A stretch of DNA of 45,552 nucleotides from Clostridia bacterium (lineage in GTDB: Bacteria > Bacillota > Clostridia > Oscillospirales > Acutalibacteraceae), in assembly GCA_017396895.1 (NCBI GenBank), contig JAFQKN010000131.1, forward strand, positions 1 to 45,552, given 5' to 3'. Both the position numbers and the translations under genes were made by a program. The notes under the pieces were generated by a model that saw only the letters and a program-made list of their open reading frames with translations, was not told where the DNA came from and did not search any database. Of this stretch, positions 1-7,901 are shown piece by piece. Positions within the stretch are counted from its first letter, which is position 1. Each line of letters begins with the position of its first letter.

Positions 1-195
1 AAGTCGCCGATCCAGAGACGGCAAGAGTTGGAGGCCGCCCGGTTTTTCTGACCTCAGTCGGGCTACGCCCTCCTTCCGTCAGAAAAACCAATCCATAAGA
101 CCAAACTCTTTCTCTTTTTTTGGTCTCACATCATTGACAAATGTACATATCTAAAAAAATAATGATAAATATAAATAGAATATAATGATATAGAT
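1..195. other. Non-coding window edge with inverted repeats
   Basis: No gene is seen here. Bases 1-40 are G+C-rich (26 of 40) and unlike the AT-rich bases that follow. A perfect 12-base inverted repeat (GGTTTTTCTGAC at 41-52, GTCAGAAAAACC at 78-89) encloses a 25-base loop. A second inverted repeat, AGACCAAA at 98-105 and TTTGGTCT at 119-126, lies next to it. Such elements often occur as dispersed copies and break assemblies at contig ends, which would explain why the window starts here; that is inference. Bases 127-195 are AT-rich and lie just after the tgt stop codon. Confidence 0.5.
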
Positions 196-1326
196 TTATA
201 TACGTTTATCAAGAACGGTTCGGTAATGCTGATAGAATTGCTCAAACGAATCTGCCTCTATCGACTCTCTGATTTTTTCCATCAGATTGTTGTAGAAATA
301 TAGATTGTGCATTACACAAAGACGCATCGCAAGAATTTCTTTTGCTTTTATGAGATGTCGAATATATGCGCGGGAATGTGAACGGCAAACGGGACAGTCA
401 CATAGCGGATCAATCGGTAAAACATCTTTCTCATATTTTGCATTGTTCAAATTGATTATACCGTTCCATGTGAACAAATGCCCGTGTCTTGCATTACGCG
501 AAGGCATAACACAATCAAAAAGATCAACTCCCCTGTGTACACCTTCAAGAATATTTACCGGTGTCCCGACGCCCATAAGATAACGCGGTTTGTCAACAGG
601 CATATACGGTTCTACGGCACTGATAATTCTGTACATATCTTCAGCCGGCTCCCCTACTGCCAACCCACCGATTGCATAACCGTCCAGATCCAGTTTTGCA
701 ATATTGATCATGTTTTGCACACGCAAATCGTCAAACACACAACCTTGATTGATGCCAAATAACAATTGTTTCTTATTGATCGTATCGCTCAGTGAATTCA
801 GACGTTCATGTTCTTCTTTGCAACGGTACAACCATCTTTCAGTTCTTTCGCATGATTTCTTGGAATACTCATGGGTGGACGGATTCTCAACACATTCATC
901 AAAAGCCATCGCAATCGTGGACGCAAGGTTGGATTGAATGCGCATACTTTCTTCCGGTCCCATAAAAATATGCTTTCCGTCTATATGTGAATTGAAATAA
1001 ACGCCCTCCTCTTTGATCTTTCTGAGTTTTGAGAGTGAGAACACCTGAAAGCCGCCGCTGTCGGTCAGAATCGGTTTTTTCCAACCCGTAAAACTATGCA
1101 GACCTCCTAATTCCTTAATCGTTTCATCTCCTGTTCTCACATGAAGATGATAGGTATTACATAGCATAACCTGACAACGGATCATTTCGAGATCTTCAGC
1201 GGATAATCCTCCCTTAATTGCGGCTACCGTAGCCACATTCATAAACCCGGGCAATTCAACGGTACCGTGAACGGTTTCAAAACGTCCGCGTCTTGCATTG
1301 CCGTTTTTCTTTAATAACGTATACAC
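196..1326 (-). CDS. tgt: tRNA-guanine(34) transglycosylase
   Basis: Swaps guanine at the wobble position of GUN-anticodon tRNAs for the queuosine precursor preQ1. The catalytic DSGGFQVFSL segment, the FDCVMPSRNARHG segment with the second aspartate, and the C-terminal zinc site (CDCPVC followed by a distant C-x-x-H) are all present, and the length is usual for the family. An in-frame TTG lies six bases upstream, but it sits only about 2 bases after AAGAGG. The GTG at 1324-1326 has good spacing and gives MYTLLKKNG, the usual bacterial N-terminus, so I chose it. The ribosome binding site overlaps the queA stop codon, so the two genes are probably translationally coupled. Confidence 0.96.
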   Translation of the reverse strand: MYTLLKKNGNARRGRFETVHGTVELPGFMNVATVAAIKGGLSAEDLEMIRCQVMLCNTYHLHVRTGDETIKELGGLHSFTGWKKPILTDSGGFQVFSLSKLRKIKEEGVYFNSHIDGKHIFMGPEESMRIQSNLASTIAMAFDECVENPSTHEYSKKSCERTERWLYRCKEEHERLNSLSDTINKKQLLFGINQGCVFDDLRVQNMINIAKLDLDGYAIGGLAVGEPAEDMYRIISAVEPYMPVDKPRYLMGVGTPVNILEGVHRGVDLFDCVMPSRNARHGHLFTWNGIINLNNAKYEKDVLPIDPLCDCPVCRSHSRAYIRHLIKAKEILAMRLCVMHNLYFYNNLMEKIRESIEADSFEQFYQHYRTVLDKRI

Positions 1327-1338
1327 AACCAATACCTC

Positions 1339-2376
1339 TTAAATCGAATCTGAAATATAGCAAACGTCACCGAATGAGAAGAAACGGTAGCGTTCTTTGA
1401 TTGCCGTATCATAAGCATTTAACGCATTTTCGCGTCCGCAAAAAGCGGAAACCAACATAATGAGCGTACTTTCGGGCAAATGAAAATTCGTAATGAGTGC
1501 ATCAATACACTTGAACTGATAGCCCGGATAAATAAAAATATTCGTTTTATCGGAACACGGCGTGATCCGACCATGATTATCGGCACAGGACTCAAGCGTG
1601 CGTGTGCAGGTTGTGCCGACAGCGATCACACGACCGCCGTTTTGTTTGCAATCATTGATCTTATTTGCCGCATCCTCCGAGACCGTAAAATGTTCATAAT
1701 GCATTTCGTGATCTTCAATATTTTCACTTTTCACAGGTCTGAATGTTCCGATTCCGACGTGTAACGTGATATACGCAATTGAAACGCCCTTATCTGTGAT
1801 CTTCTGCAATAATTCCGGCGTAAAATGCAATCCAGCCGTCGGCGCTGCAGCAGACCCCTTTTCTTTTGAATAAACAGTTTGATATCGTTCGGCATCGTCA
1901 AGTTTTTCATGGATATAATGCGGCAAAGGCATCTCACCGATCTGATCGAGAACCGCATAGAAACTATTGCCTTCGTATGTAAAATGCGCCATACGGTTGC
2001 CGTTTTTAAGTACATCCGTGACATCACATTGCATCAAACCGTCACCGAAAACAAACGATGTTCCCTGTTTTGCTTTTTTACCGGGTCCCGTGATTACTTC
2101 CCAATTGTCATTACCGTGATTGTGCAAAAGCAAAAATTCGACAACTGCGCGAGTGTCCTTACGAATGCCGTACATTCTGGCCGGAAGAACACGTGAATTG
2201 TTCAGCACAAGACAATCACCCGGCCTCAGATAATCAATGATATCATAAAAGTGCTTATGTTCTAATTTTCGGCTGTTTTTGCCGATGACTAACATTCTGG
2301 AGGAATCGCGTTGTTCCAGAGGGGTTTGTGCAATCAACTCCTCCGGCAAATCAAAATAAAAATCGGATTTTTTCAT
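1339..2376 (-). CDS. queA: S-adenosylmethionine:tRNA ribosyltransferase-isomerase
   Basis: Transfers and isomerises the ribosyl part of SAM onto preQ1-modified tRNA to make epoxyqueuosine, the step after Tgt. The family hallmark GSAAAPTAGLHFT is present, as are the N-terminal FDLPEELIAQTP and the C-terminal TNFHLPESTLIMLV. I take the ATG at 2374-2376 (MKKSDFYFDLPEE), which matches the family start. A longer frame to 2433 would run back into the asd promoter and adds an unconserved stretch. The upstream site is weak (GGTAG). queA-tgt form a two-gene minus-strand operon divergent from asd. Confidence 0.95.
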   Translation of the reverse strand: MKKSDFYFDLPEELIAQTPLEQRDSSRMLVIGKNSRKLEHKHFYDIIDYLRPGDCLVLNNSRVLPARMYGIRKDTRAVVEFLLLHNHGNDNWEVITGPGKKAKQGTSFVFGDGLMQCDVTDVLKNGNRMAHFTYEGNSFYAVLDQIGEMPLPHYIHEKLDDAERYQTVYSKEKGSAAAPTAGLHFTPELLQKITDKGVSIAYITLHVGIGTFRPVKSENIEDHEMHYEHFTVSEDAANKINDCKQNGGRVIAVGTTCTRTLESCADNHGRITPCSDKTNIFIYPGYQFKCIDALITNFHLPESTLIMLVSAFCGRENALNAYDTAIKERYRFFSFGDVCYISDSI

Positions 2377-2400
2377 ATATCTACCATCGCAAAAAAAAGA

Positions 2401-2429
2401 TTGACATACCGTGTGTACGGTGTTAAAAT
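2401..2429 (+). promoter_or_regulatory. Sigma-A promoter of asd-dapA, palindrome in spacer
   Basis: TTGACA at 2401-2406 and TAAAAT at 2424-2429 with a 17-base spacer. The spacer contains a perfect inverted repeat, ACCGT-GTGT-ACGGT (2408-2421), placed where a bound repressor would block RNA polymerase. The repressor, if any, is unknown. Confidence 0.7.
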
Positions 2430-2491
2430 ACATTATACTTTTTTTTCCTGCTTTTTACAACAGGTAATTTGCTTTTTTAGGAGGAATATTT

Positions 2492-3586
2492 ATGGATAAG
2501 AAGTATAAAGTCGGTGTTATCGGTGCTACCGGTATGGTCGGCCAGCGTTTTATATCGCTGTTACACGATCATCCTTGGTTTGAGATCACCGCGCTTGCAG
2601 CAAGTGCAAGATCTGCAGGTAAAACTTACGAAGAAGCTGTCGGCAACAGATGGGTTATGAAAACTGACATGCCCGAAAACGTAAAATCTCTTTGCGTATT
2701 TGATGCACAGGCAGATATGGAAAAGATCGTCGAACTTGTAGACTTTGTTTTCTGTGCTGTTGATATGAAAAAAGATGAGATCAGAGCATTGGAAGATGCA
2801 TATGCTAAATTGGAATGCCCCGTCATTTCCAACAACAGTGCACACCGTTTCACCGCTGACGTTCCTATGATCATTCCCGAACTCAACTATGACCATGCAA
2901 AGGTTATTGAAGATCAGAAAAAGCGTCTTGGTACAAAGAGAGGCTTTGTTGCAGTGAAATCCAACTGTTCTTTGCAGAGCTACGTTCCCGCTTTGTATCC
3001 GTTGGACGCAAAGTTCGGCGTAGAAGATGTGCTTGTATGCACCTATCAGGCTATTTCCGGAGCCGGCAAAACGTTTGAACGCTGGCCCGAAATGGTAGAC
3101 AATGTCATTCCTTATATCGGCGGTGAAGAGGAAAAGAGTGAACAGGAACCTTTGAAGATTTGGGGCAAGGTGGAAGACGGCAAGATCGTCCCCGCAACGT
3201 CTCCAAAATTCACGGCTCAATGCCTTCGTGTTCCCGTGTCTGACGGTCACATGGCAGCTGTTTTTGTGCGATTCAAAAATAAGCCGTCAAAAGAAGAAAT
3301 CATTGCCGTATGGGATTCTTTCAGTTCCGTTCCGCAGGAACTCGATCTTCCCCATGCCCCTAAAAAGTTCTTGAACTATTTTGTTGAGGACAATATGCCG
3401 CAAACCAAGATACACAGAGATCTTGAAGGCGGAATGGCAGTTTCCGTCGGCAGACTTCGCGAAGACAGTCAGTATGATTACAAATTCGTCTGTCTTTCCC
3501 ACAATACGCTTCGCGGTGCGGCAGGCGGCGGTGTTTTGCTTGCTGAGTTGCTTTGCGCTCAAGGATACATTGAACCTGTTAAATAA
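2492..3586 (+). CDS. asd: Aspartate-semialdehyde dehydrogenase, archaeal/fungal type
   Basis: Reduces aspartyl phosphate to aspartate semialdehyde with NADPH, the branch point to lysine/diaminopimelate, threonine and methionine. The N-terminal Rossmann motif GATGMVGQRF is at residues 11-20. The catalytic cysteine is C159 in KSNCSLQ, and GAGKTFERWPEM follows. Length (364 residues) and motifs place it in the archaeal/fungal-like group rather than the shorter E. coli-like group. AGGAGG precedes the ATG at good spacing. It is first in a two-gene operon with dapA, the next enzyme toward lysine and peptidoglycan. No lysine riboswitch is visible upstream. Confidence 0.96.
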   Translation: MDKKYKVGVIGATGMVGQRFISLLHDHPWFEITALAASARSAGKTYEEAVGNRWVMKTDMPENVKSLCVFDAQADMEKIVELVDFVFCAVDMKKDEIRALEDAYAKLECPVISNNSAHRFTADVPMIIPELNYDHAKVIEDQKKRLGTKRGFVAVKSNCSLQSYVPALYPLDAKFGVEDVLVCTYQAISGAGKTFERWPEMVDNVIPYIGGEEEKSEQEPLKIWGKVEDGKIVPATSPKFTAQCLRVPVSDGHMAAVFVRFKNKPSKEEIIAVWDSFSSVPQELDLPHAPKKFLNYFVEDNMPQTKIHRDLEGGMAVSVGRLREDSQYDYKFVCLSHNTLRGAAGGGVLLAELLCAQGYIEPVK

Positions 3587-3606
3587 TTCAATAAGGAGTC
3601 CTTTAT

Positions 3607-4500
3607 TTGAAAGAATTGCTTTTCAGAGGCTCAGCGTGTGCAATTGTCACACCGTTTAAAGGAGCTGAAAAGGAAGTTGATCTTTCAAAATTTGAGGAAT
3701 TGATTCATTTTCAGATTGAAAATGATACACAGGCAATTGTTGTCTGCGGAACAACCGGTGAAGCGGCAACATTGACTTATGACGAACGCAGGATTTGTGT
3801 AAAAACAGCTGTGTCGGCAATTGACAAGAAAGTTCCGCTAATTGTCGGAACAGGATCGAATAATACCGAGACGGCGGTACGTTTATCAAATGAGGCAGAA
3901 AAAGAGGGAGTTGACGGTCTATTGATTGTCACTCCCTTTTATAATAAAGCATCACAAGACGGTATCATTGCTCATTATGAATACATAGCACATAATGTGT
4001 CAACTCCGATAATTGTTTATAACGTGCCGTCGAGAACGGGTGTTGACATCAAACCGGAAACATATCAGGAACTCGCAAAAATTGACCGTATAATCGGCAT
4101 AAAAGAAGCAAACGGGAATATTTCTTCTGTTGTAAAAACATTCGCTCTGTGTCGTGATAAACTCGCAATATACAGCGGCAATGACGATCAGACCATTCCG
4201 ATTATGGCATTAGGTGGTCAAGGCGTCATTTCCGTTGCTGCGAATGTAATTCCTAAAACAATGCAAAATATATGCTCTTTGTGTTTACACAGACGATATT
4301 CAGATGCTGTACACTTGCAGGACAGAATTTGCAAACTGGAAGAATTACTGTTTTCCGATATCAATCCGATCCCCGTAAAAGCACTTATGAACATGATGGG
4401 ATTGTGTGAAGATTCTGTTCGTTTGCCTTTAACACAATGCAAAGATTCTGTTTTGCATGATTTGTCCAAACAAGCCGAAATATTGAAAATGCTGAGATAA
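3607..4500 (+). CDS. dapA: 4-hydroxy-tetrahydrodipicolinate synthase
   Basis: Condenses aspartate semialdehyde with pyruvate, the first committed step to diaminopimelate and lysine, and also to the dipicolinate used in spores. It is a TIM barrel with GTTGEAATL near residues 48-56, Y138 in VYNVPSRTG and the Schiff-base lysine K166 in GIKEANG. The start is a TTG with AAGGAG 8 bases upstream. The first residues (MKELLFRGSACAIVTPF) match the family start, so the TTG is convincing. It lies 20 bases after asd and ends at a shared bidirectional terminator. Confidence 0.95.
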   Translation: MKELLFRGSACAIVTPFKGAEKEVDLSKFEELIHFQIENDTQAIVVCGTTGEAATLTYDERRICVKTAVSAIDKKVPLIVGTGSNNTETAVRLSNEAEKEGVDGLLIVTPFYNKASQDGIIAHYEYIAHNVSTPIIVYNVPSRTGVDIKPETYQELAKIDRIIGIKEANGNISSVVKTFALCRDKLAIYSGNDDQTIPIMALGGQGVISVAANVIPKTMQNICSLCLHRRYSDAVHLQDRICKLEELLFSDINPIPVKALMNMMGLCEDSVRLPLTQCKDSVLHDLSKQAEILKMLR

Positions 4501-4504
4501 AAAC

Positions 4505-4538
4505 ACAACCGCTGATTCCGAAAGGAATCGGCGGTTGT
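4505..4538. terminator. Bidirectional terminator between dapA and pckG
   Basis: A 15-base-pair stem (ACAACCGCTGATTCC at 4505-4519, GGAATCGGCGGTTGT at 4524-4538, one G-U type pair) with a GAAA loop. The minus-strand read is followed by a T run (GTGTTTTTAT), so it suits pckG best. The plus side has only AT-rich sequence. Confidence 0.8.
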
Positions 4539-4554
4539 ATAAAATTATAACAAC

Positions 4555-6336
4555 TTATTCAGCAAGATTTGCCTTGAGGGTTTCGAATTCTTTGAGAAGA
4601 TCTGCAGGCATTCTGTCGCCGAATTTAGCATACAGTTCAGCAATACCGGGAACTTCTTCCGCCCACAGTGCACTGTCAACGGTAAGAATGCTTTCAAGTG
4701 TTTCAAGAGAAACTTCATCTTCAATGCCGGTCAGATCGATGTCGCTTGCAAACGGAATATAACCGATTGCAGTTTCACGTGCATCCACTTTGCCTTCACA
4801 ACGGTCAAGAATCCAGTTGAGAACTCTGAGGTTATCACCGAAACCGGGCCACAGGAAGTTACCATCATCATCTTTGCGGAACCAGTTGACGTTGAAAATT
4901 TTGGGTGCCTTATCGGGATCCAAAGTCTTACCAATGTCGAGCCAATGTTGCCAATAATCAGCCATGTTATAGCCGCAGAACGGAAGCATAGCCATAGGAT
5001 CGCGGCGAACAACACCGACAGCACCGGTAGCGGCTGCCGTGGTCTCGGAAGCCATAATAGAACCGACGAAAACACCGTTATTCCAGTCTCTTGACTGATA
5101 AACCAGCGGAGCGAGTTTTGCACGTCTGCCGCCAAATACGATAGCAGAGATCGGCACGCCCTGCGGATTTTCAAATTCACTGCTCAAGCAGGGACAATTG
5201 ACTGCGGGAGCTGTAAAGCGGCTGTTGGGATGCGCGCCTTTTTCGGTGCTTTCTTTGCCGTTCCACGGATTGCCTTTCCATTCAAGAGCATTTTCGGGCG
5301 GATTCTTATCAAGACCTTCCCACCAAACCGTATTATTGTCAAGATTCAATGCAACGTTGGTGAAAATGGTGCCCTGACGTGTGGAAGCCAACGCATTGGG
5401 ATTGGATTTTTCATTGGTACCGGGTGCAACACCGAAGAAACCGTTTTCGGGGTTAATAGCATACAGTCTGCCGTCTTCACCTTTGCGGATCCAGGAAATA
5501 TCATCACCGACACACCATACTTTATAGCCCTGTGCCAGATAGCCTTCGGGCGGAATGAGCATAGCAAGATTGGTCTTACCGCAAGCAGACGGGAAAGCGG
5601 CACAAATATAGCGCACTTCTCCCTTCGGATTCTGAACACCGAGAATGAGCATATGCTCAGCCTGCCAGCCTTCTTTCCAACCCTGATAAGATGCGATACG
5701 AAGTGCAAAGCACTTCTTGCCGAGCAGAACGTTTCCGCCGTAACCGGAGTTAACGGAAATGATCGTGTTATCCTGCGGGAATTGGCAGATATAACGTTTT
5801 TCTTCATCTATATCGCAACGGCTGTGGAAACCTCTGACCCAATCTTCACTGTCACCGAGACAATCAAGAACGGCCTTGCCGGTACGAGTCATAATGACCA
5901 TGTTAAGAACGACATAGATGCTGTCGGTCAATTCAATACCGATTTTGGAGAAACGGGAACCGATGGGACCCATGGAATAAGGAATAACATACATTGTTCT
6001 GCCGACATAACTGTCACGAGCAATGTCATACAGCATTTTATAGCATTCATCGGGATCCATCCAGTTGTTAGTGGGGCCGGCTTCTTCTTTCGTCTTGGTG
6101 CAGATAAAAGTTCTGTGTTCGACACGTGCAACGTCGTTGACAGCCGTTCTGTGAAGATAGCAATCGGGCAGCAATTCTTCGTTCAACTTTGTCAATTCAC
6201 CAGTGGAACAAGCGATGGCTCTGAGTTCTTCGATCTGTTCTTTAGAACCGTCGATCCATACGATGTTATCGGGTTTAACAAGATTTACTTTGTCTTCGAT
6301 CCATGCAAGAACCGATTTGTTGGTTGTTAATGCCAT
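4555..6336 (-). CDS. pckG: Phosphoenolpyruvate carboxykinase (GTP)
   Basis: Interconverts oxaloacetate and phosphoenolpyruvate with GTP/GDP. In anaerobes it may work in either direction, for gluconeogenesis or for PEP carboxylation. The FPSACGKTNLAML stretch (about residues 248-260) joins the P-loop and the reactive cysteine C252 and is diagnostic of the GTP class; the ATP class has a different motif. Other family segments seen are GSRFSKIGIELTDS and ENGFFGVAPGTN. Length 593 is normal. AAAGGAGA lies before the ATG. It is a single-gene unit with its own promoter. Confidence 0.97.
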   Translation of the reverse strand: MALTTNKSVLAWIEDKVNLVKPDNIVWIDGSKEQIEELRAIACSTGELTKLNEELLPDCYLHRTAVNDVARVEHRTFICTKTKEEAGPTNNWMDPDECYKMLYDIARDSYVGRTMYVIPYSMGPIGSRFSKIGIELTDSIYVVLNMVIMTRTGKAVLDCLGDSEDWVRGFHSRCDIDEEKRYICQFPQDNTIISVNSGYGGNVLLGKKCFALRIASYQGWKEGWQAEHMLILGVQNPKGEVRYICAAFPSACGKTNLAMLIPPEGYLAQGYKVWCVGDDISWIRKGEDGRLYAINPENGFFGVAPGTNEKSNPNALASTRQGTIFTNVALNLDNNTVWWEGLDKNPPENALEWKGNPWNGKESTEKGAHPNSRFTAPAVNCPCLSSEFENPQGVPISAIVFGGRRAKLAPLVYQSRDWNNGVFVGSIMASETTAAATGAVGVVRRDPMAMLPFCGYNMADYWQHWLDIGKTLDPDKAPKIFNVNWFRKDDDGNFLWPGFGDNLRVLNWILDRCEGKVDARETAIGYIPFASDIDLTGIEDEVSLETLESILTVDSALWAEEVPGIAELYAKFGDRMPADLLKEFETLKANLAE

Positions 6337-6373
6337 GAAATCTTCTCCTTTATATAATTAAAATTACTTTATA

Positions 6374-6402
6374 ACTATATCAAATTCTCATATATTTGTC
6401 AA
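6374..6402 (-). promoter_or_regulatory. Sigma-A promoter of pckG
   Basis: Read on the minus strand: TTGACA (6397-6402), a 17-base spacer, TATAGT (6374-6379). The -35 box abuts the tsaD stop codon, so pckG can be transcribed apart from the polA-rimI-tsaD operon. Confidence 0.7.
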
Positions 6403-7434
6403 TTACAAACAAGGCAAAATTGCATCAATATTATCAATAGAACTTGTTGCTTTTGCATTAAGATGCAGATCGGACAGATGTCCGTCGATATATTCATAAT
6501 AACCTTGCGCACCAACCATAGCTGCATTGTCACCGCAGAGGCTGATCTCGGGATAATACAAACTGATCCCGTTTTTCTCACAAAGAGTTGTCATTTGTTT
6601 TCTCAGCACCGAATTGGCTGAAACACCGCCAGCAAGCACAATCTTGTCAAAATGATAAGTGTCAATTGCCAATTGTGCGCGTTGCGTAAGCGTATGTACA
6701 ACAGCGTGAAGGTATGATGCACTCAAATCCTTGATGCAAATGTTTTCATTCTTTTGCTGTGCGTTATGCAAGAGATTAACAACGCTAGTTTTTAAGCCGG
6801 AAAACGAACAATCAAAAGGAGCATCATCAACTTTGGGATTCGGGAAAGAAAATGCTTTCGGATTGCCGTCAACAGCTTCACGATCCATATACAGTCCCCC
6901 CGGATACGGAAGTCCCATGGCACGCGCCGCCTTATCAAGTGCCTCCCCTGCCGCATCATCTCTTGTTGAGCCTATGATCTCAAAATCGGTGTAAGAGTTT
7001 ACTTTTACAAAACTTGTGTGACCGCCGGAAACGACCAGTGCCATAAATGGCGGTTGCAGATCTTTATGGCAAATATAGTTTGCGGCTATGTGCGAACGAA
7101 GATGATGCACGGGAATCAAAGGCTTGCCTGCGGAATATGCCAATCCTTTTGCAAAATTGACACCGACAAGCAATGCACCGATCAACCCCGGAGTGGCTGT
7201 AACTGCAATTGCATCAATATCATCAATTTCGCAATCTGCTTCCTGCAAAGCTTCTTTTACCACTTGTGAAATAGATTCACAATGCCTTCTCGAAGCAATT
7301 TCCGGCACAACCCCACCGTATAATTTATGCTCCTCAACCTGTGATGCAACGATATCCGACAAAACCGTCCTGCCGTCCTCCACTACGGCCGCCGCTGTTT
7401 CATCACAGGATGATTCAATACTCAAAATTTTCAT
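6403..7434 (-). CDS. tsaD: tRNA N6-threonylcarbamoyladenosine transferase
   Basis: Transfers the threonylcarbamoyl group to A37 of ANN-decoding tRNAs (t6A), together with TsaB and TsaE. The N-terminal SIESSCDETAAAVV and the metal-binding HHLRSHIAAN segment are present, as are GGHTSFV and the C-terminal GDNAAMVGAQGYYEY. Length (343) is typical. It overlaps the upstream rimI by ATGA, with AGAGGAGA as its ribosome binding site. tsaB and tsaE are not in the window. Confidence 0.96.
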   Translation of the reverse strand: MKILSIESSCDETAAAVVEDGRTVLSDIVASQVEEHKLYGGVVPEIASRRHCESISQVVKEALQEADCEIDDIDAIAVTATPGLIGALLVGVNFAKGLAYSAGKPLIPVHHLRSHIAANYICHKDLQPPFMALVVSGGHTSFVKVNSYTDFEIIGSTRDDAAGEALDKAARAMGLPYPGGLYMDREAVDGNPKAFSFPNPKVDDAPFDCSFSGLKTSVVNLLHNAQQKNENICIKDLSASYLHAVVHTLTQRAQLAIDTYHFDKIVLAGGVSANSVLRKQMTTLCEKNGISLYYPEISLCGDNAAMVGAQGYYEYIDGHLSDLHLNAKATSSIDNIDAILPCL

Positions 7435-7901
7435 ATAATCTCCTCTTTCAAATACAATGCAAAAAGCAATGCATCTTCCGTTGGTTTTTTGTAAAATGCT
7501 TTTCGTTTTCCGATCTCAATGAATCCGTTATTTTTATACAAAGCAATTGCCGCTTGATTTGATTCTCTGACTTCAAGAAACACTGCAAGAGCATCCGACA
7601 GAACAGCCTGTTGCTTTAAAGTTTTGAGCAAAGCGTGACCGATACCGTAGCCTCTGCAATCATCACGAACGGCAATCGTGTAAAGATTTATTTCATTACA
7701 GATGTTCCCGGCTACAAAATATCCGAGAACACCGTTTTCATTTTTCGCAACATAAAACAATGTGTCGGCATCATCAACTGCTTTTGAAAATGAGTAAACC
7801 GACCACGGTTCGGAAAAAGACGCATTTTCAATTTCGGCACAAAAATCGACATCCGCTTGCGTTGCAGGCATTACGCAGATCAAAAGTTTATCCTTTTGCA
7901 T
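7431..7901 (-). CDS. rimI: Ribosomal-protein-alanine N-acetyltransferase-like GNAT
   Basis: GNAT-fold acetyltransferase with the acetyl-CoA loop (DDCRGYGIGHALL) and the C-terminal EVRESNQAAIALYKNNGF segment typical of RimI, which acetylates the N-terminus of ribosomal protein S18. Its place between polA and tsaD supports RimI, since rimI and the t6A genes are often neighbours. The ATG at 7899-7901 (MQKDKLLICVMPAT) is chosen; a frame extending to 7937 would run further into polA. Even so it overlaps the polA end by 14 bases. The exact substrate is inferred. Confidence 0.85.
   Translation of the reverse strand: MQKDKLLICVMPATQADVDFCAEIENASFSEPWSVYSFSKAVDDADTLFYVAKNENGVLGYFVAGNICNEINLYTIAVRDDCRGYGIGHALLKTLKQQAVLSDALAVFLEVRESNQAAIALYKNNGFIEIGKRKAFYKKPTEDALLFALYLKEEII

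Noticed and set aside
2561-3250. Open frame of 229 codons antisense to asd
   Set aside because: Shadow of asd; no start signal or family features.
5230-6330. Open frame of 366 codons antisense to pckG
   Set aside because: It mirrors a strongly conserved enzyme gene with biased codons, has no ribosome binding site and no recognisable domain.
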